A stretch of DNA of 64,000 nucleotides from Flectonema sp. DT1601. Its lineage: Eukaryota > Euglenozoa > Diplonemea > Diplonemida > Diplonemidae. Every line of letters begins with the position of its first letter. The first letter of the stretch is position 1. Under the pieces are notes generated by a model that had not been told where the DNA came from, made no database searches, and saw only the letters and a list, made by a program, of their open reading frames with translations. The stretch is taken from NCBI GenBank assembly GCA_964019425.1, contig OZ025860.1:124001-188000 (forward strand), in the 5' to 3' direction. Both the position numbers and the translations under genes were made by a program. Positions 12,479 through 22,473 of this stretch are shown here, piece by piece.

Positions 12479-12618
12479 GCTCGTAAAAACATGTCTTCGA
12501 GATGAAAATAAAATCACGACAAAAAATTTGACAAAAAAAAAAAAAAAAAAGGTAGAAGCAATAACAAAAAAATACAAGCAAAAAAATAAAATAAACAAGA
12601 AAATAAAACAAATACAGA

Positions 12619-15319
12619 TCATGTGTACCGAAAGTTCTCTATAACAAGGGGTTCACGACAATTAATAGCGTCTATTACTTTAGTGACTTCTTTTATTTGT
12701 GAAAGAGACATCAGCTGTTCTAGTTTATCAGTTAGTAGAGGCCAGTCAGGTGTAGGGTTGAAGATTTCTTTGACTGCCGTATTCCAATAGATCCACTTAT
12801 CATTACGCTCTCCTTCAGCGAGGGCGTACATCCATTCTTCTTCAGAGATTTTACGTTCTTCTGTCAGTTCGAATATTGTTGTCGGAGATGATGAAATCTT
12901 TTCAAAGTTCAATGGAAACATTGCTCTGAAAGCCATCTTACTATTCGCATCTTTTACGAGATATCCATTAGCGAGAATTGAAACATTATTCCATCTGGCT
13001 AGTCGTTCTAAAATATAAACCAGAGACACACACTTTCCTATGTATGAATATTTCTTCATTCCCTGACATCCCATATTACCAGTCATTACTGAGCCGTACA
13101 CTAGCCCTGATGATATTCGTAATCCTTGATTCTCAGCCAATAATGTATCTCTGATAGTTATAACAGTTTTAGATGCGGCGATGGAATGAGCACCGCAAGG
13201 TCTAATCGCGTTAAACGCACAGAGTATACGATCCCCATTGAATATATCAGGTGTCCCACCATTGTTTCCAACAATTCTCATTATCGTTCCCACAATCGTA
13301 GCATGAGTTTCTGTTATACAAGTTTCTGTTTCAGTATTTTCAAGAAAACCATGAAAATCAACGACATTTATATAAGCCAAAGTACACTTTTTCTTTTTAA
13401 GACTGGAGTCTTTGAGACATTGATGATGACCACTATTCAACCCAGCCTTAAAAGAGCTACTAATTCCCATACCCATAGTGAGTGACGCATTAGATAAGTT
13501 GATTGTTAGAGTTGATGGTTGTCCGCTATTAAAACTATTGCTGTCGACATTACCACGTGTGGGAGTGTTTCCTTCACTGTAAACACTTTCGTCATCAGAT
13601 GTTTGAATCTGATCAAGCATGGATTGAGGTAAATAGTTTCTGTATTCTAAAATAGCATTAGCCATCGTCGCGAATGAGGTTTGCATTCTTCTTAACTCCG
13701 ATAAAGATGACAGTTCTCGAACTTCGTTTAGATTTTCTAAATTCATACTCGCAACCTCATGCATATCATGAGCTAGTGATTGCAAAGGTGCTGTAATTTG
13801 AGTAAAAAACACCGCCGTCACCACGACTATCAAACATATTGACGCTGCGAGCACACCAATTGTGACAAAGTTTGAAGTCTGTAGATTTTCATCAGTTTTT
13901 TTCTCTTCTTCCTCGATAGTTGATCGAACCTGTTGAGTTGCTTTTGTGATTGTTGCCATGGCAACGTCTCTGGGAACTAATACAATCGCATAGAGTCTCA
14001 ACTCAGACTTACTTCCAATTGTCTCATCTGTTATTAATTGTAACTGAACCCAATAAGTTGTTCCGTTATTTGAAATCCAATCAGGAGCTGAGGTACTTCC
14101 ATTGTATGTGAGGTTGTAAAAAGACTTTTCAAAACCAGTCTCTATTGATCTCTGAACCATGAACGTAGAGTGTTCTTTAATAAGATGATCCTCAACTGTT
14201 GAAGCATTCGCTGGAAGTCTGCTGGTCAGACCATTGACGTCAATGGTTGATATCCAGGACTTCCCGTGAGAAGTCGCAATTATTGAATCTTCTGTTTGAA
14301 GCCAAGAGTCTCTTTGAATCAGATATAATCTTGAACCAGTCGGTAGGGACAATATAGATTCTTGTAGGAATTTAGACATTCGGTCCACGTCAATTGAACA
14401 AACCACCATCACACTCGGTGAGAAGAATAAGTGAGAATTACCTTTTATAATTGCTTTATAAGCAGGTATTCCTAATAACTGATTCTTACTCTCGATTGGA
14501 CCCCATCCGAGTACTCCCGGGTTAGAACTAAAAGTATCAATCCAACTAAGAATACCTCTTCCAGTTGAAGCTGCTAGTCGACACAGAGATGGTTCAGTGT
14601 AGAGATCTGGAACACATGGAGCGACAATTATTTTTCCTCTTTCATCTGCTAAACCGTGATCTACATGAGTCGCGTTGTAGTTACCAACAGCAAGTGCTGC
14701 TTGTAATTCACTTGGTGACTTACCTTGAAATTCCGATCCGAGAATTTTTTCTCCAAGTGGAATATTCTTTAAACCTTTACTGTACACTGCGTCTGATGCG
14801 ATATAAAAAGTCATAGCTGTGTTTGATTGTTGTGTTATAAATAATCTGATCGTGACAACATAACAAAAACACTAATATAATCATACCCGTAGTAAACGAT
14901 GATGACGTCGCAACTAGCAAGTCTGTAACACCTCTATTAGCACCCCATTTAACAAAGTGATGAATCATAGGTTTAATTGTAGTGTTTAACATTAATTCAT
15001 CGTGAGTTGCGTTACCCTCACCCATTCCATTAGCTCTCATAACTCCAGAAAGGAAGTCGACTATGTAGGGTTGCATACCAAGAAATCCTCCTATCGATGA
15101 TTGAACTTCAGAACCAACAGTGCTCATTAAATCGTTAGCTATCAGTAAGACGTTTGATGTTCCGCTGTCAAAGCATCTGGTTAGTCCTTGTTCACAGTTT
15201 GATTTCGTATCATCAAGAGCATTATTACTACTGGTCCACGTTAAACTCCAAGCGATCATCGATGATGATAAAATTCCAAATATTGAAATGAATACTGAAA
15301 GTGATCTAGCAGACACCAT
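12619..15319 (-). CDS. Membrane receptor with a degenerate class III nucleotide cyclase domain
   Basis: Two exons, 15319-14887 and 14816-12619 (donor GTATGA, acceptor CAG, Gly/Ala codon split), encode 876 residues. Seen: an N-terminal membrane segment at about 5-27, a glycosylation-rich extracellular part of about 430 residues, a second membrane segment at about 461-483, a HAMP-like helix with the motif F-x-x-M-x-x-A-I-x-x-[FY]-x-x-Y-L-P typical of protist cyclases, and a cyclase fold from about 620. Both metal-binding Asp are present (D631 in VDFHGF, D673 in NGDRI). The catalytic helix reads GKCVSLVYILERL (738-750) where GDxVNxAxRxE is expected, so the transition-state Asn and Arg are replaced by Ser and Ile. 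Ligand sensing is likely and cyclase activity doubtful; it may act as a pseudoenzyme or dimer partner. Confidence 0.87.
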
Positions 15320-15504
15320 TTTTATTATTTATTTATTTGTTTATTTTTATTTTTCGTGTGTAATACGAAACTGTATTTTGGGGGGGAGGAGAAGAAATAA
15401 CTTATTAGACAGATTTACGTTGGCTTTAATATTGGTTAGTTTTTATATATTTTGTTGATTATCAAACAAATTACTTCGTCTCTAAATAAAAGACGTGGAA
15501 GTGG

Positions 15505-16647
15505 TTAAAAGAATTTCCGTCTTGTTTTCGATGTGATGTTCTTGGCGCGTTTTCGTTTTTCGTAAATATCGTCGTCGTCGTTTTCAGCTTCGATTCCAAC
15601 TTCGATATCTTTTCGTTTTTGTTTAACTTTTGTTTTTAGTTGTTTTAATAAATCATCATCTTCATCAAATACGACTCGCTGTTTCTCTTCTTTGGAAGTT
15701 TTTATAGTTTCTAAGTATTCCCGTCTCTCATCAGATATTTGATTCATCGTTGATGTTGGAATACGACCACCTCTACTGACCCTCCGACAACTTGTTATTG
15801 TTACCATTTCTGATGGTATTCCATTTGAGTTGTCCACTGCTCCAATCTTCGTTAAAACTTCCATGCCGCTTAAGACACGTCCGATGACAACATTCTTATT
15901 ATCTAACTCTGGAACTGCCTGTAGAGTCAGCGCAAACATTGAACTGCACATCTTTTTGTCATTTCGTACAATAGAAAGAACACCAGCTCCTGTATTGTTT
16001 TGTTGAGGTTGTTATTTTATTAGGAATAATTAATAAAATATAGTAAAAGGTACCTGTGTGTTTCATTCTGGTCTCCTCAACTAAGAACTCTTTTCCATAA
16101 ATTGAATCCCCTCCTGTTCCGCTAAATTCTGTGATGTCACCTGCTTCGATCCACTTGCTCTTTACTTTATGAACATTACTTCCAATGTATCGAAGTGGTT
16201 TCTCATCATGTTCTCTGCGAGCTTCACCAGTGCAAAGACACACAAAGTTATCGACTGCTCGTTGGCAAACATCTGGAAATAATTCTATGGTAATACCACC
16301 CACTGTTGGTTGTTATTGTTGTTGTTTACATAGTCTGGTTATGTGTGAATACCTAACAAAAGTCATAGTTACATACTCTCTTTCAAGCCACTACTAAAAG
16401 TAAGAGAGACAATAGTAGCCTTACTGGAAGAGAAGTCTGATGGGCTTCGAACAGTCATTGGTTGTATTAATGGATCACTGTTTGATTAGATTGTTGTTTC
16501 GATTAATTAAATAAACAAACTCTTCCAACAGAACTATTGTTGTGCAATAATTACATACGTTTCCTTCGCATCTCGGGCCTTGTTGTGTAATTTTTGATCA
16601 CGACTTTGGTAGGCAACAGTCCGCGCTGTTCCCTGTTTTCTCTCCAT
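15505..16647 (-). CDS. Divergent cyclophilin-type protein with a basic C-terminal tail
   Basis: Four exons, 16647-16559, 16477-16377, 16302-16054 and 15989-15505, keep one frame for 307 residues. The ATG at 16647 follows a pyrimidine-tract CAG at 16663-16661. Within exon 2 an earlier donor (GTAAGG) would also keep frame, but the GTATGT donor restores the first beta strand of the fold (ATIVSLTF before MGGITIELF). Seen: NFVCLCTGE, GTGGDSIYGKEF and KHTGAGVLS, all standard cyclophilin blocks, followed by a Lys/Arg/Asp-rich tail. Active-site positions are mostly changed: the FHRVI-like block is VHKVK, the Gln-Phe-Phe block is SSMFAL, and the loop Trp is missing. I infer weak or no prolyl isomerase activity; a peptide-binding or spliceosomal role is possible, as in other divergent cyclophilins. 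Confidence 0.85.
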
Positions 16648-16660
16648 TTTTGTGACCAAC

Positions 16661-16680
16661 CTGACAAAAGGAGATAAACC
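16661..16680 (-). promoter_or_regulatory. Splice-acceptor-like site before the cyclophilin gene
   Basis: Minus strand: GGTTTATCTCCTTTTGTCAG, 13 nt before the ATG. Confidence 0.6.
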
Positions 16681-17340
16681 AAGCTACCCTCAGACTATAG
16701 TCAGAAACTTAATCAGTTCTATTTATGTAGTTGAGATAGTGAAACCTGTAGAAAGTAACTTCAATAATAATCATCACACACACTAAATCAACTAATCACT
16801 TACAAAGTTGTTACTATTGCACGGAAGTGCTTTACTCAACTCATGTGATTAGTAAGAATGAACCTTCACAGGTATCGGCTGAACAGCTTCACAACAACAA
16901 CACTATTTGTGTATGCCGCACTCACAGATTCATGGACAAGCAATACCTTTATGCAGAGAGAGGGAGAGAGAGAAAGGGTCAGTAAGATACATGTACTTAT
17001 AAAGTACACCTGATTACAATAAAGTGTTTCCGACTATTAACTTTATACAAAATACCTTTTTGAGTTGGTTTTCGTTTTTTTGTTGTACGAAGTTGTCAGT
17101 TTCAGAAACCTTTGTATTGAGACAAGTCAGTTAGTAGTGAGGTTGTTAATTATCAACTGGTTAATCCAACGTTACTAATGTTAGACAGCAACAGAGGACC
17201 CAATCCGTAACCGTTTCCGACGACTCAGTATGGGAAAAACTAACAGATGAGATGTTAAAGCAGAACGAGTATCATAGAAGACTTCATCACCGAGGAAGCT
17301 ACAAATATTCGCTACTAACAGATTGAAATTAAAAAAAAAA

Positions 17341-17463
17341 AAAAAGAATCGGCAAACTTCACTTTTTTTACTTACTCACTCACACTTTTATTTTGTTTGT
17401 GCGCAACCAGGTAGAAAATCCTAATGAAGGAATAGGTTAGTTACGCTGCCACAATTCTCTTTC
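17341..17463 (-). repeat. Copy 2 of the ~120-nt dispersed noncoding sequence
   Basis: Partner of 12363-12478; the 24 bases at one end are identical in both copies apart from the first position or two, and blocks CACACTTT and TGCGCAA are kept. On the minus strand it ends at a run of about 15 T. Sits in a gene-free spacer, like copy 1. Confidence 0.6.
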
Positions 17464-17973
17464 TACCGAACAATGGGTTTGTAGGTACAAAAAAAAAAAA
17501 AAAAAGTATCTTTCATTGTAAATGTGAGAACATTCCCAACGAAGACAATCAGAAAGAGGAAGACGAATATACCATTGCAATAAGCGTGTGGAGTGAAGGG
17601 AGAGATTTCAAACGAAGAGATAAAAAGAAAAGCACACCCGCCATCGATGTGAAAATATCAAGCTTAGATCTGACTAAAACAGATGCACCGGCTGTTGATG
17701 ATAAAAGAATAAAACGAAAAATACTTTTTTTCATTTTTATAGCTAAGGATGTCCTTCCTGATCCTTAGACTCAGTACGTTACATTGTTGACTACAAGGAT
17801 TCACAATCAAAAAACTTACTAGAGGTTAGCTAAGAGAAAAAAAAAGAAAAAAAAAAAGAAAATTTTGATGCGAAAAAAAAAAAGGTAATAAACTTCCGAA
17901 AGCAATGTTTCCGTTGACAAGACAGCTTGAAGTTAGTAAATATAAATAATTTAAAGTATTTCAAAATACTTTA

Positions 17974-18795
17974 CTACCTGTTACAATAAGGGCCGTCAGG
18001 CATGACTGGCTGCTGAATGACTGGTTGCTGAGGAAGTGGAGGAGCTGAAGGTTGATGGTGGTATTGCGCTATAGGTTGCCCAACAACAACTTGAGGACCA
18101 CTCACTGTATCTTTACTAACGTGTTGAATGACGTAACCAGGTTGAACAACATGAGAGTATACTGGTTGAGGTTGTCCAGGATAACCCGGTTGAATTTGTT
18201 CAGGTGATACCGCAATCGTAACGCTAGCTTTGACTCCTGAATCACGAGCTCCAGTAGTAAATTGATAATTTAAATTACTCGGCTGACAACAAGTACTTCC
18301 AGGATTTAGTCCTCTTGCCCTCATTTCTCTATTTATTCTAATTAAAGTACAGCAGCCACAACAAAATGCTTCCCAAAAACATTCAAAACAAGGGTGATTG
18401 CGGGGTATACCCCAGGAATCTTTTATTTTCCCAATAAAGGGCCATATGACCCAAGCCTCACATCCAATAAATAACGGAAATCCTTTAATGAAGAAAGTTC
18501 CAATAGTCCACGTGACCATTATCGGAATGCACGCGGCTGCTGCGATTGTTCCGCAACGACCGAAGTCCATGTGGTCCTGAAGACCTTCGTTTGCTGCATA
18601 CATTCGTCCATAAGTACAGTACAGACAGCAGAATACATCACAACATAGACCACAGTCACTACAACAGTCGCACATTTGGAACATATATCCTCTTGGAGCA
18701 ACTATCGTCATTTTGTGTATGTTACCCCCTCCTAAACAAGTATAGTAATTCTTGTGGTTCACTTTAAACTTTTCGAATTCTTTATAATTAACCAT
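17974..18795 (-). CDS. PLAC8-domain cysteine-rich protein
   Basis: Single exon, 273 residues; the ATG at 18795 is 2 nt after a CAG (18800-18798). Seen: the PLAC8 signature, CDCCSDCGLCCDVFCC around residues 42-57 and CFECFWEAFCCGCCTLIRINREMRARG around 140-170, with a hydrophobic stretch between them (AAAACIPIMVTWTIGTFF) that may cross or enter a membrane. The last 90 residues are Pro/Gln/Val-rich and low in complexity. PLAC8 proteins in plants and fungi affect cell size and divalent metal transport at the plasma membrane, but the biochemical role is not settled, so no substrate is assigned. Confidence 0.9.
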   Translation of the reverse strand: MVNYKEFEKFKVNHKNYYTCLGGGNIHKMTIVAPRGYMFQMCDCCSDCGLCCDVFCCLYCTYGRMYAANEGLQDHMDFGRCGTIAAAACIPIMVTWTIGTFFIKGFPLFIGCEAWVIWPFIGKIKDSWGIPRNHPCFECFWEAFCCGCCTLIRINREMRARGLNPGSTCCQPSNLNYQFTTGARDSGVKASVTIAVSPEQIQPGYPGQPQPVYSHVVQPGYVIQHVSKDTVSGPQVVVGQPIAQYHHQPSAPPLPQQPVIQQPVMPDGPYCNR

Positions 18796-19432
18796 AACTG
18801 TGCTTTGGTGATAATGTTAATCATCAGACTCGCGTGGTTCAAAGATTCTCTCTTTCATATGCAACTACAAAACTCAAACACAAGAGCTCTGACAGAAAGC
18901 AAGAGAAGGCACACACACATGAAATATAAAGATGTTTTTTTTTTTTTTTTTTTTTTTTCCGTCCTGAAGATTTTGAGTGCAGTATACTGAAAATTTCAGT
19001 CAAAACACAACTGTTTAATCTATCGAGCAGGCATGAAAAAATATGGGAAAAAAAAAGAAATGAAAAATAGGTGAGGACTGTTTGCTTGATAAAGCAAAAA
19101 TTAACAAATAAAAGAAAAGAAAAAGAGAGAAAAGAAGAAAATTCACTTTCTGGGGGGGGTCGTTTAAAACCCAAAATTAAGAAAAATGCAAGTAAGGTTG
19201 GAACCAGTTGGCCCATTATAGATAAGAAGGTTCACTAAGTATCTTCATCATGAACCACTCGTACTTTGTTTTGAGACAAGTTAGCTGACTCTCAAAACTC
19301 GGACAACTAGGAATTGTGATATCGAATAGTAATCACAGAAACTTAGTAGTAGTTTTATCTCCTTTCAGGCGAAAAGTTTAGTTAGTTTATTTATCACCCC
19401 TCTCAGTTGTTTTTTTTTTATCAGAAAATACG
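18796..19432. other. Intergenic spacer with a ~24-nt T run
   Basis: The spacer between the iGluR stop and the PLAC8 start. It contains a T run at about 18934-18958 and an eight-base G run near 19152. No gene seen. Confidence 0.6.
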
Positions 19433-22177
19433 TTAGTTAAAAACTTTATTATTATTCTTTTTAGATTCTTGAAGGCCGAGTTTCTTCTCGAGTTCTTCGA
19501 ACCTGCCGTCCATATGACTTAGCATGTCTGCTAATTTTCCTTGTTCAACAGCCGAATCAGCCTCATCAGGTTTAACTTGAATAGTGACAGGAGTTTTCTT
19601 AGATGTCTTAATCTCGTAGATGTAGATCAGTGCTGCAATACTAACAGCAATAGCATAACAGATGAAGGCTCCTCCCATATCAGCTGCTTTGATTTTTGGG
19701 GTTCCATCAATAACACTGGCTCCCTTCGTTGAGCAGCTACCTGATGAGAAGTACTTCATAAACATTGCCTTGATATCAGTTTTTGATACGTCTTGTCCGC
19801 TTCTAACTGTTACCAAGGCGTGGCTTAACTCTGCAGCGTATCCCCAATTTTGAGACACACCAAATGCGTATGAAACCTGACCAAGTTGAGATCCAAAAGT
19901 CTGTAGAGGACATCCTCTTGTCACACCCCATGAACTTGTTAGATATAAAGCGATAGGGTTTTCTTCTACCATCATCTTTAAACTACTGTTGGCAACATTT
20001 TCAGCAAGTTCCTCAGCTGTTTCAAAGACCTGATATCCTAAAGCACCCTTCATCGCTTGTACGAGATCGAGTGCAACGCTCCCTATTTCAGCACCCACAG
20101 TTGACCCTGAAATAGTAGTACCGATATTGTCTACTGTAGGTCCTGATGGATTGGGGCTTATCACTAAAAAGGCTGCTAAATTTGCAGTGTAAGCACTCAC
20201 AATTAATAAAGCGATGAATAACATTGCCCATCCTGAGATTTTACCTGCCCAGGTCTTGGGAACCATGTCCTGACATGCTAGTGAAGCAGTGAAGGAAAAC
20301 CACATTGACTGAAGCAGTGCTTCAGGGATACTTAGACTACTGAGTTCTTCGTTGACTCGATACTCAAATCCAAAAAACACCAAACCTGCAAATATGATCC
20401 AACAGAACCACAAGGCCCACATGTCTCCTGCAAATGGACTTACAAAGTGCCAAAGATCTGTTTTTGACTTTGCATCAGATACTCTCCCAACAGCTATAAT
20501 ACCATCTGTCCAATACGGATGAGTATAAGCGACACTACCGGCAGTATTTCCAGCTACTGTTGGATGAAGTGGTATGTGACCAACTAGTATATCGGCTCCT
20601 CTATCAACCATTGAAAGTAAATCATCGTCACTGTAGTTACCCACAATGAGATTTACATCAAAACCAAGTTGCATTTGAAGCAGTGCGATGATATCACATG
20701 CGAATCCGGAATACTGACCAGCTAGCGAACCTCCAACAGCTGCATGACAAAATGGATACGATCGAAGTGATACTGCGATAGTCACAGTGAGAGACGATAG
20801 AGGTGGTCTATCAGAAGGAAGTGTTCCATTTCTTAAAAACCAAGACAGCTGTTGTGGATCTACTCTATCGTTTTCAGTAGCCCAGTTATGTCCTTTTCCT
20901 GAAAGGAAACCAAGAGATCTATATTTTAAACCATGAGTCGTCTGATCCCAATAAACTTGCTTACCTTCAACCATCCAGTTCTCAAGTCTTCTAGCGCGGA
21001 TACCTCCTGATTCGTGTATTGACATGTTGAATGGGGCTTCTGATAATAATTTATTTATTATAATTCCTTCAGACCATTGATTTATTGGATTGTCGAGAGG
21101 GAAGTTTGGATTAATTTGAAGTCCTCGGGTTCTCATTTCTCCAGAAGCAGCAGCTTGTAACAAAACTGTTCCGACTTCAGTCACAATTCCGCTGGTTGCT
21201 ATTGCTGTGGCGACGATTGTGGAAAAACCAGCGTCTTCCATTTTTGTTTCGAAAGTCTCAAAGGCTTCATTCTCAGCTTTGTATGCTGGGGCTGCTAGTA
21301 TGACTCCTTCAAAAAGACCATCAAGTTGATTTGCTTCTTTGTCTTGAATCCCTTGAACCATCCAAACATAAGTTGGTGATAGTAAGCCTATGCTTCTTGC
21401 TGATCCTAATACACTGTATGCATGTTCGTATGGTGCTGCGACAAAGAAAACTGTTGCCCCAGATGCTTTAAAACGATTCAACGCCGCTAACGTGTTATCA
21501 GGTTCATCTGGTGCTATTGAGTAAGATCCGAGTAGAGAAACACCATTCTGAAGACATCTCGCTAAGAAATGCTGAACCCCATTAACCCCGTCAGCATTCT
21601 CAGTGTAGATAACTGCTACTCGAGTCCAGAGAGATTTTTCCATCAATTTTTGAAAAAATTCACTCAAATGATCATCACTTACGATGGGTTGATATAAATA
21701 CTCCGCCCCAATGGTTAAAAAAGGATCAGGTGCCGAAGGAGTAATTAATGGAAGCCTAAAGTAGTCACATTGAACTCTCAAATCCATCGCAACCGCACTA
21801 AAATAAGGACCGATAACAGCACCTTGTGGAGACTCCGTTAGTATTTTTAATAAAGAACTGTAAACGTAGAAATCGTTAGCGACGTGTTCACTGTCGAATG
21901 TGTCAGGTCCAAACGGTGCTTCTTCTTTTAGCCTTCTAATGTTTGGGTATTCTTTAGCTACTATTCTTGATACAAGAACGAGTCTGTTTTGACCATTTCT
22001 TGATAGCACGGCATCAGCGTTTAGATCGTCGACTGCAATCCTTGCAGCTTGTACAACTGAACTACCATGGTTGGTGTCCTCAAACTCTAACAGCACTGCG
22101 ATTCCAATATCAATCCCAGAAACGGTATTCACACACAGCAATAGCACAAATCCTAGTACTGTCTTAATGTAATTCAT
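19433..22177 (-). CDS. Ionotropic glutamate receptor-like channel
   Basis: Single exon, 914 residues, the usual length of iGluR subunits. Seen: signal peptide (1-21), a periplasmic-binding/ANF-receptor-like amino-terminal domain (about 23-400), the two-lobed ligand-binding domain (about 460-570 and 680-820), M1 (585-606), pore loop (about 623-638), M3 with the hallmark SAYTANLAAFLV (661-672), M4 (832-855) and a C-terminal coiled coil (about 878-905). The full ANF-S1-M1-P-M3-S2-M4 order is present, so it should form a tetrameric cation channel at the cell surface. The S1 segment that normally carries the ligand-binding Arg reads GHIPLHPTVAG with no Arg, while an acidic pair (VEEN) is kept in S2, so the ligand may not be glutamate. 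A CAG at 22184-22182 lies 4 nt before the start. Confidence 0.92.
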   Translation of the reverse strand: MNYIKTVLGFVLLLCVNTVSGIDIGIAVLLEFEDTNHGSSVVQAARIAVDDLNADAVLSRNGQNRLVLVSRIVAKEYPNIRRLKEEAPFGPDTFDSEHVANDFYVYSSLLKILTESPQGAVIGPYFSAVAMDLRVQCDYFRLPLITPSAPDPFLTIGAEYLYQPIVSDDHLSEFFQKLMEKSLWTRVAVIYTENADGVNGVQHFLARCLQNGVSLLGSYSIAPDEPDNTLAALNRFKASGATVFFVAAPYEHAYSVLGSARSIGLLSPTYVWMVQGIQDKEANQLDGLFEGVILAAPAYKAENEAFETFETKMEDAGFSTIVATAIATSGIVTEVGTVLLQAAASGEMRTRGLQINPNFPLDNPINQWSEGIIINKLLSEAPFNMSIHESGGIRARRLENWMVEGKQVYWDQTTHGLKYRSLGFLSGKGHNWATENDRVDPQQLSWFLRNGTLPSDRPPLSSLTVTIAVSLRSYPFCHAAVGGSLAGQYSGFACDIIALLQMQLGFDVNLIVGNYSDDDLLSMVDRGADILVGHIPLHPTVAGNTAGSVAYTHPYWTDGIIAVGRVSDAKSKTDLWHFVSPFAGDMWALWFCWIIFAGLVFFGFEYRVNEELSSLSIPEALLQSMWFSFTASLACQDMVPKTWAGKISGWAMLFIALLIVSAYTANLAAFLVISPNPSGPTVDNIGTTISGSTVGAEIGSVALDLVQAMKGALGYQVFETAEELAENVANSSLKMMVEENPIALYLTSSWGVTRGCPLQTFGSQLGQVSYAFGVSQNWGYAAELSHALVTVRSGQDVSKTDIKAMFMKYFSSGSCSTKGASVIDGTPKIKAADMGGAFICYAIAVSIAALIYIYEIKTSKKTPVTIQVKPDEADSAVEQGKLADMLSHMDGRFEELEKKLGLQESKKNNNKVFN

Positions 22178-22473
22178 ATTTCTGTTTTTTTTTTCCCCTC
22201 CCCCTTCTTTGCCAGAGCAACCTACTAATAAAAATAATAAATAATGTTATCTTACGCAAATCAAAACAAACCAACAAGCACTCATCGAAACAAAATGAAG
22301 ACCGTAAGGAAGACCAAAAGTGATATGAAATACTAATTCGTATCCATCGCGTTAGGGAATAGGATCAAAGGGAATGTTATTATTAACAGTCTATTCTTCT
22401 CTAAAGAATGAACAAATAGATACTTAAAAAACCAAACTGAAGAAATCTATTGTAAAGTATGATGAGCTACCGG

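Larger units (their letters stand above)
8403..12618. other. 4.2-kb region without a recognisable gene
   Basis: This is the longest gap in the window. All open frames are short and mostly Lys-, Phe- or Asn-rich, made by homopolymers (T run 8523-8544; A runs near 8800 and 8881; T and A runs at 11520-11600). It holds a perfect 18-nt palindrome at 9210-9227, a tight hairpin CCGAC-TTC-GTCGG at about 10203-10215, and a 116-nt segment at 12363-12478 with a relative at 17341-17463. Noncoding RNA genes are possible but I could not identify any known class. Confidence 0.5.
16648..17973. other. 1.3-kb spacer containing the second copy of the ~120-nt sequence
   Basis: No coding frame is convincing on either strand. 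The region contains the dispersed sequence at 17341-17463, A runs around 17332-17345 and 17489-17505, and A-rich stretches just before the PLAC8 stop. The minus-strand CAG at 16663-16661 lies at its left end, upstream of the cyclophilin gene. Confidence 0.55.

Noticed and set aside
17341-17463. U4 or U6 snRNA identity for the dispersed sequence
   Set aside because: Short strings such as GTGGCAG and TGCGCA recall U4/U6, but order and spacing do not match, and no Sm-type site is convincingly placed.
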